Shown one piece after another: positions 52,684 through 63,818 of a stretch of DNA of 64,000 bases (position 1 is the stretch's first letter; each line of letters starts with the position of its first letter). Origin of the DNA: Proteiniphilum propionicum (GTDB lineage: Bacteria; Bacteroidota; Bacteroidia; Bacteroidales; Dysgonomonadaceae); the NCBI RefSeq assembly GCF_022267555.1, contig NZ_CP073586.1, positions 1,550,001-1,614,000 of the forward strand, read 5' to 3'. The notes below the pieces were generated by a model. The model was not told where the DNA came from. It did not search any database and saw nothing but the letters and a program-made list of their open reading frames with translations. Position numbers and translations under genes: made by a program.

Positions 52684-52748
52684 GATAATATTGATATTTA
52701 GAATTCTAAGTAGCTCTAGCATTTAGTGCTATAGCTACTTGATAACAA

Positions 52749-53423
52749 CTACAGCACCACCTCCGGTACCACTTTTCCATCAAACAATTTAATTATGCGG
52801 TCGGCATAACCGGCATCGTGCTGACTGTGTGTAACCATCACAATTGTGGTTCCCTCCTTATTGAGTTCGGTAAGCAGGCTCATTACCTCGGCGCCGTTTT
52901 TACTGTCTAAGTTACCCGTGGGTTCGTCGGCAAGGATGAGTTTGGGATTGGCTACCACGGCGCGGGCAATGGCAACGCGTTGTTGTTGTCCGCCCGAAAG
53001 TTGCTGTGGAAAATGTTTCTCACGATGAGAAATAGCCATCCGGTTCATAGCCTTTTTTACCCTTTGCTTGCGTTGGGCAGCAGGGATTTTCATGTAGAGG
53101 AGCGGAAGCTCGATGTTTTCATACACGTTGAGTTCTTCGATGAGGTTGAAGCTCTGGAACACGAAGCCGATAACGCCTTTGCGAAGGCTTGTCCGCTCGT
53201 TTTCGGTAAATTTCGACACGTCGGTTCCGTTGAGGAAATAATGTCCCGACGTGGGATTGTCCAGTAAGCCCAAAATATTGAGCAACGTGGTTTTTCCGCA
53301 GCCCGACGGCCCCATAATGGCGACAAATTCGCCTTCGTTGATTTCTATATCCACATCGGACAATGCCCAGGTTTCCACTTCTTCCGTGCGGAAGATTTTT
53401 AGTAAGTTTTCTGTTTTAATCAT
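52749..53423 (-). CDS. ABC transporter ATPase (MacB/LolD type)
   Basis: About 224 residues from the ATG at 53423 (a longer start lies upstream but is not needed). Walker A is [11 protein letters not shown] (about 38), the signature [14 protein letters not shown] (about 141), Walker [14 protein letters not shown] (about 160), and the H-loop MVTHSQHD. This is the LolD/MacB class that powers FtsX-type permeases without moving substrate through the membrane itself. It is the only ATPase in this locus and presumably serves all the neighbouring permeases. Confidence 0.93.
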   Translation of the reverse strand: MIKTENLLKIFRTEEVETWALSDVDIEINEGEFVAIMGPSGCGKTTLLNILGLLDNPTSGHYFLNGTDVSKFTENERTSLRKGVIGFVFQSFNLIEELNVYENIELPLLYMKIPAAQRKQRVKKAMNRMAISHREKHFPQQLSGGQQQRVAIARAVVANPKLILADEPTGNLDSKNGAEVMSLLTELNKEGTTIVMVTHSQHDAGYADRIIKLFDGKVVPEVVL

Positions 53424-53590
53424 TTTTTTTGAGATTTTAGAGCCAAGAACCAAGAGTAAAGTAAAGACTTTTTGGTGGAATTATTGGCTGTTGTTTTTAT
53501 TTTATTGTTTTGTTTTTTGCCACTAAGACACAAAGGCGCCACGTTGCACAAAAAATCTGTTTTCTGATGTCTAGTTATTGGCATATTATT

Positions 53591-55040
53591 TTATTCCACT
53601 TTTATCGCGCTTGCCGGATTAATCTTCATTGCCCGCCGCACCTGCCACATAAGCGTGAGTAGCGACACGGCGGTTACCACAATTGCCGAAACCACGAACA
53701 GCCACCACGAAATTGCCGTCCGATGCGCGAAACTTTCCATATATCGGCTAATTACCCCATACGAAACGGGAACGGCAACCGCAAACGCCGCGCCAAGCAG
53801 ATACGCGTATTTTTTCAGCAACAGGCGCATAATGTCGTTGGGTTTGGCACCGTTGATTTTTCGCAGCGCTATTTCACGGTATCGCTGACGGATATCGAAC
53901 AGCGAAAGGGCAAATAAGCCTAAGCAGGAGATGAAAATGGCGATTAACGAAAACGCTGTATATATACGGATTATACATTTGTCGTCTGCATACAATGCCG
54001 CTATTTCATCTTCCATAAACGTATATGTAAATTCGGCATCGCCATAAAGTTCCGTGTTGAGTTTTTGGAGAAACTCTATAGCTTCTTGCTGTTTCCCAGG
54101 AGCAATTTTAGCAATCAAATTTTCTTCTTTCATATATTCTTCCTGATATACAATAACCACCGGAAGGGTTGGGTTGGACAAATGTCCGGTATTAAAATCC
54201 TTTATTACGCCCACAATTTCGTAGGCGGGATTAACGCTCATATCGCCTTGTGCATACCAAAGCCGATGTTCTGGTTGCAGATATGCGGTGTGAATATCGG
54301 TTATGTTGAACTGTTTTTTTGCCGTTTCGTTGATGATGAACCGATATTGAATGGACACATCGGTTGAATCCCACAAGCGCCCTTCGAGCAGTTGGTAGTT
54401 AAAGATTTTCATCTGTTTTTGCGACATATTCAAGTAGCCCACACTTTTGTATTCTCCTCCTTCGATTTTTACCGGCACAGTGGGTCGGAGGGAATAAACC
54501 GGATTGCCATACGCCCACCGCATTAAGCAAATCGCCCGACACGTAACTGATTTTCTGCCCGATGGGGTTTTCGTTTCCGAAAAGTCGCTTTGCCAATTTC
54601 GATGTAATAATCGCGTCTTCCGGAGCCTGCAGCTTGTTGCTCCCCAGCGCAATGGGATAAGGAACAATTTGCAAAAAAGCACTGTCCACGACAAAAATAT
54701 TCACACTGTAACGATGATTTTTTACCCCAATTTGCTCATTATCAAAAGCGATAAAATCTGTTGATTTCTCAACCGAGGGGGCATCTAACGGACTGGTAAA
54801 ATCTTCACGGCGATTGATGTTTACGGCGGCGCCCAATCGTTTAGGACGGTTTTCCTGTTCAATAGTTGTTAGGTACGTCCTGTCCAACTCATCGATAAAC
54901 CGATTCACCGTGGTTTCCTGATGCACATACCGCGATACCGTGATAACACACGCCAAGCTGAGCGTCAACCCTAACACGTTGATGACGGAATAGAGCCGGA
55001 ATCGATTTAAAATTCGAACGGATGTTGTCAGTATTTTCAT
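53591..55040 (-). pseudogene. FtsX/MacB-type permease with internal deletion and frameshift
   Basis: The 5' part (from 55040) has the N-terminal transmembrane helix and the first extracytoplasmic domain (IPYPIALGSNKLQAPEDAII, GNENPIGQKISYVSG). Near 54,500-54,550 the frame shifts and the rest, read in another frame, is the second extracytoplasmic domain (NPVYSLRPTVPVKIEGGEYK) and the last four helices (FALSLFDIRQRYREIALRKI). Intact neighbours have about 770-800 residues, this one about 480 codons, so the central helices and more than 250 residues are missing. It is dead or a recent recombination product. Confidence 0.85.
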
Positions 55041-55079
55041 TCCTTTTTGATTACTAGATGTTTCTTTAAATTATCAAAT

Positions 55080-57386
55080 TTATTCCGACTTCACCTCCTC
55101 TGCCGGGTTTTCGCTCGCCGCCTTCCATACCCTGAAAATAATGCTGGTAAAAACAATGGCAGCCACCAACACAAACACACCGGCAAAAAGCCACCATTCC
55201 ATAGATACCCTACGAGTGTACTGTTCCAACCATCGCAACATCACGTACACACCAACGGGAAACGCCACCAAGCACGCCGTCACCGTTACCACGAAATATT
55301 GACGAAAAAACAACGCCAGAATTTCTTTTGCCTTCGCACCGTTTACCTTGCGAATGGCGATTTCCTTGCGCTGTTGACTGCACGCCAAGGTAATCATCGA
55401 AAAAATGCCGAAAACGGCGATGAGGATGGCAACGACGGTCATGATACCCAACAAAATGAGTAGCCAACGCTCAGATTTGGTGTATTCGGAATAGACTTCT
55501 TCCATATTTTCGAAATGTACCCTATTGTAGGGCATATTGTCTTTCTTACCTGCTATTTCTTCTATGGCTTGTTCCGTTTGTTTGCGGAAATCTTTCGCAT
55601 ATTTATATGCAATTGTGTTTCCGGCCATATTTGTATTGCCTGCATCTTGTGGTGTTCGGTATAGGGTGGGTTGAATGGGTAACAAAGGAGATTGAGCGTG
55701 CAAATCGGGGATTACGCCGACAATTGTCCAGTGGCTATTTAGTTTTTCGCCAATAGGATTTTCTTTTCCAATCATTCTTTTCGCGGTTTCATTAATCACG
55801 CAAACACGCGTTTCGTTTTCATTCATAGCACGACCTTGGAGCAATTTAATATCAAAGAAATCGAAAAATTCGGGCGACTGCACATTAAACAATTCAAAAT
55901 TCTGCATGCGTTCAGAAGGCGTTCCTTTTTCTAACGAAACCTGGGTAGAAGCACTACTCCTGCTTGGCAAAAAAGCCTGCGGAAAATAGATGGCATCTTC
56001 CACTCCCGAAACGCTTTTTACTTCTTCCAAAAGGATGGGATCGTGCAATGCCCACATATTCACTTGACTGATGTTGTGCCTGTTAAAACCAATCTCTGCA
56101 CGGTTTAAAAGGCACATCTGATGGAAAAAAACCGATGTGCAGAAAATAAGCAATACGCCGATAAAAAGCTGTAATCCAATGCTAATGAGCGTAAAACTGT
56201 TTTTGAAACCGAGGTGTTGTCTCGTTTCGGGTTGAATATTTTCGCGAACGCTACGTTTCATAAAATAGTGGATAGGAAAGAAAGCGAAGAGTCCCGAAAC
56301 GATGATAAGTCCAATGGCATACAGCATCATTTCACGTGCAAAATAGGTTTTTGCAGCTTCAATTTGCGACAGTTTTGTGAAAGCAGAAAAAAACAATTCA
56401 GTAAGCACGCCACCGATAAACACCGATAAAAACAGAATAAGTATAAACTCGAAAAACAGCAAAGTCAACAACTGTACGGTTCCGCTTCCTGTTACTTTCC
56501 GCAACGCCATTTCTCGGCTTCTGATCTTTATCCGGTTGATAAACAACATCAAGTAATTGAACAACGCGCAAAGAATAACCAGCAACGCCACTCCTGCAAA
56601 TATACGCAAATGGTTAAACTTGATGTTTGTTTTAGCATCGGGTATGGTGTAATGCACCTTTTTCAGCGGAATGAGTTTGTAAGACATCACTCCTTGCATT
56701 GAATTTTCTACGTTAACGCTATCGAGTTTCTGTTGAAAGGCATTGATATCTATTCCGGCGTAAAAGCGCACAAATGCCGATTTTGAATGATATACCCACG
56801 GCGAATATCTTTCATCTGGAAGTTTGTATGGACGGATATTGATTTGGTCGTATGCCACATTGCTGTGGAGCGTTTTTTCGGGAATTATCTTGTAATTAAT
56901 CAGTAAGCTATCGGGGATTCCACTTTGTTTCAACATTTGATAATCAGTTGATGTAACTAAAGAAATTCCGGTTTCGGGCAATGGTTCCGGAAACCGGACG
57001 GTGATTTCGGGATAAAAAACCTCGAAAAAAGAGATGTCCGTTTCAATCAAATGTATAGACACCAATGAATCTTTTATCCTCATTTTGTCATTATAAGAAA
57101 GCATTGTGGCCGCTTCCACTTCCGGAAAAGTTTTTTTCAGGTATCCCGCTAAAGCATCCGGCACCAGATTTGATAACCCACCCGCTCTTTTTTCATCTAC
57201 TTTGGCAACCATATAAATTCTGTCCCTGTCGGGATTATGGCTATCATATCCCATTTCGTACCTTATCCACGACATAGTGAACGAAAATGCCGTAAAGCCG
57301 ATTGCCAAACCCAAAATACTGACAATTGTTTGGGTTTTGTACTTAAATAAGTTTCGAAAAGCGATTTTTAGATAATGTAAAAGCAT
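55080..57386 (-). CDS. FtsX/MacB-type ABC permease
   Basis: A 768-residue protein: an N-terminal helix (about 18-38), a large extracytoplasmic domain, three helices around 275-370, a further helix near 415, a second extracytoplasmic domain and three helices near 650-760 with the motif RKEIAIRKVNGAKAKEI. The layout is a double FtsX module as in Bacteroidetes permeases. It works with the ATPase at 52.7 kb and the adaptor at 63.7 kb to export a substrate that cannot be inferred from sequence. It ends SENPAEEVKSE, like its neighbours. Confidence 0.9.
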   Translation of the reverse strand: MLLHYLKIAFRNLFKYKTQTIVSILGLAIGFTAFSFTMSWIRYEMGYDSHNPDRDRIYMVAKVDEKRAGGLSNLVPDALAGYLKKTFPEVEAATMLSYNDKMRIKDSLVSIHLIETDISFFEVFYPEITVRFPEPLPETGISLVTSTDYQMLKQSGIPDSLLINYKIIPEKTLHSNVAYDQINIRPYKLPDERYSPWVYHSKSAFVRFYAGIDINAFQQKLDSVNVENSMQGVMSYKLIPLKKVHYTIPDAKTNIKFNHLRIFAGVALLVILCALFNYLMLFINRIKIRSREMALRKVTGSGTVQLLTLLFFEFILILFLSVFIGGVLTELFFSAFTKLSQIEAAKTYFAREMMLYAIGLIIVSGLFAFFPIHYFMKRSVRENIQPETRQHLGFKNSFTLISIGLQLFIGVLLIFCTSVFFHQMCLLNRAEIGFNRHNISQVNMWALHDPILLEEVKSVSGVEDAIYFPQAFLPSRSSASTQVSLEKGTPSERMQNFELFNVQSPEFFDFFDIKLLQGRAMNENETRVCVINETAKRMIGKENPIGEKLNSHWTIVGVIPDLHAQSPLLPIQPTLYRTPQDAGNTNMAGNTIAYKYAKDFRKQTEQAIEEIAGKKDNMPYNRVHFENMEEVYSEYTKSERWLLILLGIMTVVAILIAVFGIFSMITLACSQQRKEIAIRKVNGAKAKEILALFFRQYFVVTVTACLVAFPVGVYVMLRWLEQYTRRVSMEWWLFAGVFVLVAAIVFTSIIFRVWKAASENPAEEVKSE

Positions 57387-57507
57387 ATATTTTATTTACA
57401 ATTTTAGAATTACGATTTACGATTTGTTTTATTAGACTTGTTGTTCGGGACACGAACGCCTTTGGCTTCGTGATTTTTTTGACGAAGGCGGAGTCATCGT
57501 CTCCCGT

Positions 57508-59853
57508 TTATTCCGCTTTCAAACTTTCCACCGGATTGCTTCGTGCCGTGCGCCACACGTGCCAGCCGACGGTTGCGAACGCGACGACGGCAACCAACAG
57601 CAGCGCGAGCAGAAACGAACCTACCGACACATCCACCCGATACACAAACTGTTGCAACCACCGTTCCATCAGCCACCATGCCGGCGGAAGGGCTACGGCA
57701 AATCCCACCGCCATCCATACGAACATCGGTATCATCAGCAGCCACAGGAGTTGCGGCGTTTTGGCGCCGTTGATTTTTCGGATACCGATTTCTTTAGTGC
57801 GTTGCTGCACGGCGTAAAACGTAATGCCGAACAACCCGAAACAGGTAAGCAGAATGCTGATAAGCGAATACATGTTGAGCAGGCGCGACATCTCGAAGAT
57901 TTTGCTGTTGAGCTTTATAAATTCGTGATAAGTGTCGATGCAATTGAATCCGGCATCGGGAAAGGTTTGCCGCCAAACCGATTTGATGGTGGAAAAGGTT
58001 TCGGAATTTCCTTTATCCGTGAGTTTTACGCGTAGTGTGCTGGTGTATCGTGGGTCGTGGACATATTGGCCAATGAGGATGGATGTGTTTTTTTCTTCCA
58101 GAGAATTAAAATAGAAGTCTTCAATCACACCACCGATAACGGCCAGCGAATCGCCCGAATCGAAATATTTGGATAAAGGCTCGTTGGTTAATTCCGTTTC
58201 CGGTTTGTCCAGCGCGTCGGCAAACGTCTTATTTACAAGCACCGCGTGCGGGTTGGTTTCAAACAGCGTTTCCCAATCGGTTCCCGATAGCTGCCTGAGT
58301 TTGAGAATGTGTAGAAATTCCTTATCGCCCGATAGTTGCAACACCGCCGTTTCAATTTCTTCGCCCGATTCTTTCCGCAGGGTGTTGTGCATAATCCACG
58401 CGTTCATCATGGGGAGGTTTCCGGTTGAAACACCCGATACGCCGGGGATATTTTGTATGCGGGTTTCAAGTTCGCGAAGTTTCCCGATTTCCATCACTTC
58501 GGATATTTCAATCAGGTTGCGGTAACGGTCGCCGTTTTGTTTTACCAGGCTTACTTGCCGGTTTGCCGTGATGGCAGCGGTAATGAGCGCAATGGCAATC
58601 AAGAACTGCGCGGTTACCAACGTGCCGATCCACCGGTTTTTCTTGGTTACGAAAAACAGCCTGTAATCGCTTCCCGACAGGCGGCTGAGTTTCCGGCTCA
58701 TTATCCAGGCCGGGATCACCGTAAGCACAACAACGAACAGTATCAGTATCGGGTAAAAATCTTTGCTGTAGAAATATCCCGGTGAAAAATCGACCGACAC
58801 CACCTGGTTGAAAACCGGCAGCAAATCGTGCATCATCAGTATTGCCAATACAAAAGAGATGAGAACGGCAAGGAAGGTGTCCGCAAAAATCTGTATCCGC
58901 ACATCGGATTCGCGGGCACCCATCAATTTTTGTGTGTGGAGTGCTTTTACCTGTTGCAGGACGCGTGAAAAACTCATGTTCACGTAATTGAACACTGCCG
59001 TGAGGAACACCAGGATCGCGGAAATCAACCCGACGAGCAACAGACTGTTTTTTTTGTAATGCCAGTAATTGAGTTGTTGCTGGTTATAAGTGGATGAAAT
59101 GGATTGATCGAACGAATAAAAATAATACTGTCCTCCTGCGAGCGTCGGTATCCGGTCTTTCTTCACCTTTTCTTCAAATCGGGAGCGGTCTGTATGCACC
59201 GGCATCATCAACAACGTGGGGCCTCCCCAGTTGTTTTCGGGGTCGCATACAAGCCCGTCGAAGATAATGGCCGACTGCGTGCGGCTTTTTGTTACTGCCC
59301 CAACCGTGTAAACGATTATTTTTTCCGAGCTGAAACCGTCCTCCTTACACACTGTAATCTGTTTTCCCAGAGCGTTTTCGTTGCCGAAAAACTTTTGTGC
59401 CTGTTTTTCGCTAAGAACGATCGACTGCGGATTGTGGAAAGCGTTCCATGAACCGTACAGCAGTTCGAACGGAAAGAATTCCGGAAAAGAGGCATCCACG
59501 TTGAGAATTTCCATTGGCTCAAGATGTTGGTTGTTCACCTCGATATACTTCATGCCAAAACTGTTCAGTTGCAGGAACCCTTCCATTTCGGGATATTTCT
59601 CTTGCAGTTGTTCGGGAACGCCGCTTCTCATATAAGCCACTTTTTCGCCCGGATAAGATGGCATATCCTGCATTACCCACACCAATTTATCGCGATTAGG
59701 GTTATCCTTCTCGATTCCGTATTCGTAGCTGACGAAAGAAATCAGCAGAGCCGTGCAAGCAATGCCCACGGTTAGGCTGAGGATGGAAATAAGCGTGAAC
59801 GTTTTGTTGCGCCACCAATTTCGGAAAATGAGTTTTAATGCTGTTTTGAACAT
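57508..59853 (-). CDS. FtsX/MacB-type ABC permease
   Basis: A 781-residue protein of the same double-module type: helix at about 20-40, extracytoplasmic domain, helices near 270-390, second domain, then the final helices with RTKEIGIRKINGAKTPQLL. Start MFKTALKLIFRNWWRNKTFT. It follows the next permease by 14 bp and has 121 bp after its stop. Its divergence from the other copies suggests an old duplication rather than a recent one. Confidence 0.9.
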   Translation of the reverse strand: MFKTALKLIFRNWWRNKTFTLISILSLTVGIACTALLISFVSYEYGIEKDNPNRDKLVWVMQDMPSYPGEKVAYMRSGVPEQLQEKYPEMEGFLQLNSFGMKYIEVNNQHLEPMEILNVDASFPEFFPFELLYGSWNAFHNPQSIVLSEKQAQKFFGNENALGKQITVCKEDGFSSEKIIVYTVGAVTKSRTQSAIIFDGLVCDPENNWGGPTLLMMPVHTDRSRFEEKVKKDRIPTLAGGQYYFYSFDQSISSTYNQQQLNYWHYKKNSLLLVGLISAILVFLTAVFNYVNMSFSRVLQQVKALHTQKLMGARESDVRIQIFADTFLAVLISFVLAILMMHDLLPVFNQVVSVDFSPGYFYSKDFYPILILFVVVLTVIPAWIMSRKLSRLSGSDYRLFFVTKKNRWIGTLVTAQFLIAIALITAAITANRQVSLVKQNGDRYRNLIEISEVMEIGKLRELETRIQNIPGVSGVSTGNLPMMNAWIMHNTLRKESGEEIETAVLQLSGDKEFLHILKLRQLSGTDWETLFETNPHAVLVNKTFADALDKPETELTNEPLSKYFDSGDSLAVIGGVIEDFYFNSLEEKNTSILIGQYVHDPRYTSTLRVKLTDKGNSETFSTIKSVWRQTFPDAGFNCIDTYHEFIKLNSKIFEMSRLLNMYSLISILLTCFGLFGITFYAVQQRTKEIGIRKINGAKTPQLLWLLMIPMFVWMAVGFAVALPPAWWLMERWLQQFVYRVDVSVGSFLLALLLVAVVAFATVGWHVWRTARSNPVESLKAE

Positions 59854-59867
59854 TTTTTAGACTGTTT

Positions 59868-62291
59868 TTATTCCGACTTCACCACCTCCGCCGGATTTTG
59901 ATTCGACGCTCTGTTTACCTGACTAAAAATGGTGAGCAACACAATAACAGCCACCACCAAAATTACCACCGCGAACATCCACCATGAGATGGAGATGCGA
60001 TAGGCGAAGCCTTGCAGCCATCGGTGCATAAATAATCCGGCCAACGGCAATGCCACGGCGCACGCTGCAAGCGTAATAATCAGGTACTCGCGAATGAACA
60101 TCGCCATTATCTCGCGCGTTTTCGCTCCCGCCGTTTTGCGGATGGCAATCTCCTTGCGGCGGCGTTGCGTTTCGCGCTGCGACACGGAATAGATGCCGAA
60201 AACGGCAATCAGAATACAGAGCAAAGAAACGGTGAGGAAAAGTTTCAACAGATCCTGCTCGGGTTGGCTTAGTTTGTTTAACAAGTCGGTCATTGTTATG
60301 AGCGGAATCTTAGAAACCTGAGATCCTTCAATATACTCTTCTAAAATTGAACGGATGGACTGTAGCGTCTCCGTTTCCGTTCCTGGTGTGGAGCGCACGT
60401 AATAAATAGTTTCGCGCCACGACGATACGCTTTTCAGTATCATCGGCATAATGGGTTGTTTAAGCCCGATGCCGTGAAAATCACGAAATACGCCAATTAT
60501 TTCCATCGTTCCCCTACCAGGCCCTTCGGGTGTATAATAATCAAGGTCGATTTCTATTTTCTGCCCAATCGGATCTGTCAGTTGCATTACGCGGGCAGCC
60601 TCTTCATTGATTAACGTTTTGGCAACATCCGTCTTCCAATCAGCTTCCGTAAAATCGCGTCCTTGTATTATTTCCAATCCGAAAAATGAGGCAAAATTCA
60701 ACCCCACATCCACGGTCTGGAAAAAAGGCCTGTAATCGGGTTGCCTGCCTTCCCAATTCACATTGTTTTGAGAAAAAGGTCCAGCTTCGTTGCTAACTGT
60801 GAATAATCCGGTGGGGCAAATTTCTTCAACGGTGGCCAATTGCTTAATCTCCTCAAGAATAACTTTTTTATTGGGACCTCCCATAACGCCTACCTGAATG
60901 GTGTTTTTTGTTTGTATTCCCCAATCGGAAGTTTGCATAAATCGCACTTGTCTCCAAAAAGCAAGAGCACTCATCATAAAAAACGCGCCGACAAGCAGTT
61001 GAACGGCCATACTTATTTTCCCCGCAGACAGTGTTCTTTGCATTTGAACACGGGTAATGTTTTTCCTGAAAGATGTTTTTTGGAGAAATCGGTAAAGGGA
61101 TACAAAAACGATACTGCAAAGCGAAACACCCACTATGGCGATAGTCTCAAAAAGTATTCCGAACAATTGATGTTTCAGGATAACGGTTTGAAACACTTTC
61201 TCGAAAGATGATGCAGTTAATTCGGCAACAGATAAGGATAAGAGGATAACAAACAAGATTAACAAACCAATTTCTACAAAAAGTTGTACAAAAAGATTTC
61301 GGGTGTGCGCCCCCGACACTTTACGAAGATTCATTTCGCGCGTTCGTTGCACTATACTGTTGATAAGAATGTTCAGGTAGTTAAAGAAAACCGATAAAAT
61401 CAGCAACACGCCGACAAACAGGAATGTGCGTATGTAGGTTAAATTGAGGCTGTTATGTTGTTCAAACACGTTCCCTGCTTGTTGAATGTCGTACTTAACG
61501 GTTCTCAATGGGCTTATCGCGAACAACAAATTAGTGTTTAAATCATTATCGACCGCGTAGCTGCGCAATTTTTCTTCAAAAGCCTTTCTGTTTGCGTTTT
61601 TATGCAACTGAACATACAGTTGTGTTTGATAGAAGCTCGTCCATTGAATTTTTTCTTCCGACTCACTTGATATCGCCCTTACGTTTATATCGGCAATATA
61701 ACACTGCGCTTGAAAGTTTGAATTGACAGGTGGATTTTTTATCACCGCTTTTATGACGTAGCTGTTTTTGTAGGTTGATATAAACATTTTAGCGAGAGCT
61801 TCTTCGGGTGTATTGAAGAACTTTCGGGCGAAATCTTCCGTAACTACCATATCGGCTATCTCTTTTTCCAAAAACAAATCGTCGTCCAACGAACCGCAAA
61901 TTACTATTGGAGGGAACATTTTGAAGAAGTTCTCATCAACATTCTCGATATCCCGAATTTCCAACCTTTCGTTTTCGTAAGTAAACGATATAGAAAACTG
62001 ATCGTACAGAACGGCAATTTTCTCCACTTCGGGAAACCCATTTTTTATCTTGGCAACTGCCAAATAAGGGATTTTTGCGTTTTGATTCATCGTGTTTTTC
62101 TCAATGCCATACACTCGATAAATCCTGCCCGAATTAGGATAAAAACCGTCATACGATGTTTCGTATTTATACCAATGGTATCCGTACGCGAAAAACACCA
62201 CGCCGATGGTCAATCCCAATACACTGATGATGGTTTGGGTTTTGTATTTCAGGAGATTTCTCCACGCGATTTTTAGATAATGTAACAGCAT
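59868..62291 (-). CDS. FtsX/MacB-type ABC permease
   Basis: An 807-residue protein with N-terminal helix (ISVLGLTIGVVFFAYGYHWY), extracytoplasmic domain, helices near 285-400, a second domain, and the RRKEIAIRKTAGAKTREIMA motif before the last helices. Starts MLLHYLKIAWRNLLKYKTQT, nearly the same as the permease at 57.4 kb (MLLHYLKIAFRNLFKYKTQT), so these two are paralogues. It is first of the permeases after the adaptor, 144 bp downstream of it. Confidence 0.9.
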   Translation of the reverse strand: MLLHYLKIAWRNLLKYKTQTIISVLGLTIGVVFFAYGYHWYKYETSYDGFYPNSGRIYRVYGIEKNTMNQNAKIPYLAVAKIKNGFPEVEKIAVLYDQFSISFTYENERLEIRDIENVDENFFKMFPPIVICGSLDDDLFLEKEIADMVVTEDFARKFFNTPEEALAKMFISTYKNSYVIKAVIKNPPVNSNFQAQCYIADINVRAISSESEEKIQWTSFYQTQLYVQLHKNANRKAFEEKLRSYAVDNDLNTNLLFAISPLRTVKYDIQQAGNVFEQHNSLNLTYIRTFLFVGVLLILSVFFNYLNILINSIVQRTREMNLRKVSGAHTRNLFVQLFVEIGLLILFVILLSLSVAELTASSFEKVFQTVILKHQLFGILFETIAIVGVSLCSIVFVSLYRFLQKTSFRKNITRVQMQRTLSAGKISMAVQLLVGAFFMMSALAFWRQVRFMQTSDWGIQTKNTIQVGVMGGPNKKVILEEIKQLATVEEICPTGLFTVSNEAGPFSQNNVNWEGRQPDYRPFFQTVDVGLNFASFFGLEIIQGRDFTEADWKTDVAKTLINEEAARVMQLTDPIGQKIEIDLDYYTPEGPGRGTMEIIGVFRDFHGIGLKQPIMPMILKSVSSWRETIYYVRSTPGTETETLQSIRSILEEYIEGSQVSKIPLITMTDLLNKLSQPEQDLLKLFLTVSLLCILIAVFGIYSVSQRETQRRRKEIAIRKTAGAKTREIMAMFIREYLIITLAACAVALPLAGLFMHRWLQGFAYRISISWWMFAVVILVVAVIVLLTIFSQVNRASNQNPAEVVKSE

Positions 62292-62435
62292 ATATTTTTA
62301 ATTACAAATTATTAATTACCAAATACTAAATAGACTGTTAGAAGTCCGAAAACCGAAGTTCGCAGCCGGCGGTTTGATAAATTTTCAAACTTTAAACCTT
62401 AAACTTACTAATAATTACCAACTCAGCACTTAAAA

Positions 62436-63686
62436 CTATTTTATTACCAGTTCCTCCACATCGCCAAAATTAGCGTATCCACTCACCACCACGCGGTCGC
62501 CGGCTTGCAGTCCGCTCACTATTTCGTACTGCACCGGATTTTGCCGACCAACACTGATGGGTGTTTTCACTGCCCTGTCGCCCGATTTGTTCAACTTATA
62601 AATCCACTGTCCGCCGGTGGTTTGGAAAAAATCGCCGCGTGGAATGACGATGGCCGTTTCCGGTTGTCCCAGCTCCACCTGCACGCGAAAACTGCGGCCG
62701 ATGCGCACGTTGTTGGGCATCGAGCCCGTGAACACCAAATACACATCAAATTGCCGGTCTTTCACTTCGGGAACGACTTTCGACACGCGCAGCGGATATC
62801 TCTTTCCCTGATAGGTTACCGATGCAGGCAATCCCACCTGTACGCGGTCGATGTAATACTCGCTCAATCGGGTATGTATCTTGAAATTGTCCATCACTTT
62901 TATTTCGCCAATGCTTTCCGATTGTCCCACCCGCAGGCCGAGCGTAACGTTGAGGAAACTCAATTGTCCGTCCATCGGGGCGCGCACAATTAAATTATCC
63001 ATTCGTCCGCGGGCGTGTGAGGTGGTTTTTCGTACCCGCTCGAGGTCGGTGTCCATCAGCGTTCGGCGCAGGTGTGTGGCGGCGCTGTCTTGTCTTAGCC
63101 CGTCTAATTGCAGGGCGGTGCTTTGGGTTTTGTAGGTAAATTCTTCGCGTTGCACATTGAGTTGCGCCTTGCTTTTTACACCCATCTTAAATTCTTCTTC
63201 GCCCAGCGCGAAGTCTTTTTGCAAACGGCTCAGTTCGTATCGCGCCTGAAGTGTTTGCTGCTTGAGCAAGATGGTTTTCTGCTCCATTTCCAGCTTTTTT
63301 TCTTCGTAAAGAATGCGCTGTTTTTCCCATTCGGCTTGCTGCTCTTCGATGATGCGTTCTAATTCGGGATTTTGCAGCACGAGAATCACATCGCCTTTCT
63401 TCAGCATTGCCCCTTCTTCGGCAATCACTTCCTGTACCATTCCGCTTTCCAGCGCGTTGAGCTTGATGGTTTGGATGGGCTGCACGATGCCTTCGGCATC
63501 CACGTAATCGAGAAACGGCGCTTCCGCCACGTTGGCAATCACGATTTTTTCGTCGTCCACGCGCAGTTTTCGTCCGCCCGACACGCTTACGATAACGAAT
63601 ACGAGGAACGCCACAAACGCCGCTCCGGCCAGCAGGTAGTATTTGTATTTTTGGAAAAACGAGCGTTTGGGCAAGCGTTTGTCCAT
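62436..63686 (-). CDS. Periplasmic adaptor (MacA/HlyD family)
   Basis: About 416 residues from ATG 63686. An upstream ATG at 63779 would add 31 residues encoded by a GAACTC-type repeat, which I judge unlikely. One membrane helix (YYLLAGAAFVAFLVFVIVSV), a lipoyl-like half (GIVQPIQTIKLNALESGMVQ), a long coiled coil (EEQQAEWEKQRILYEEKKLE), the second lipoyl half (GRMDNLIVRAPMDGQLSFLN) and a beta-barrel/membrane-proximal domain follow. It bridges the inner membrane permease to an outer membrane channel. First gene of the export operon. Confidence 0.9.
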   Translation of the reverse strand: MDKRLPKRSFFQKYKYYLLAGAAFVAFLVFVIVSVSGGRKLRVDDEKIVIANVAEAPFLDYVDAEGIVQPIQTIKLNALESGMVQEVIAEEGAMLKKGDVILVLQNPELERIIEEQQAEWEKQRILYEEKKLEMEQKTILLKQQTLQARYELSRLQKDFALGEEEFKMGVKSKAQLNVQREEFTYKTQSTALQLDGLRQDSAATHLRRTLMDTDLERVRKTTSHARGRMDNLIVRAPMDGQLSFLNVTLGLRVGQSESIGEIKVMDNFKIHTRLSEYYIDRVQVGLPASVTYQGKRYPLRVSKVVPEVKDRQFDVYLVFTGSMPNNVRIGRSFRVQVELGQPETAIVIPRGDFFQTTGGQWIYKLNKSGDRAVKTPISVGRQNPVQYEIVSGLQAGDRVVVSGYANFGDVEELVIK

Positions 63687-63818
63687 AGCGCTGTCGCGGG
63701 ATTCGTGGAAAGAGTTATCGGTTCTAAGTTTTGAGTTCTGAGTTTCGAGTTCCGGGTTGTTCATTTTTATGTTGGCCATTGGCCATTGGCGTTAAAAGTC
63801 TGTTATCTGAAATCTGTA

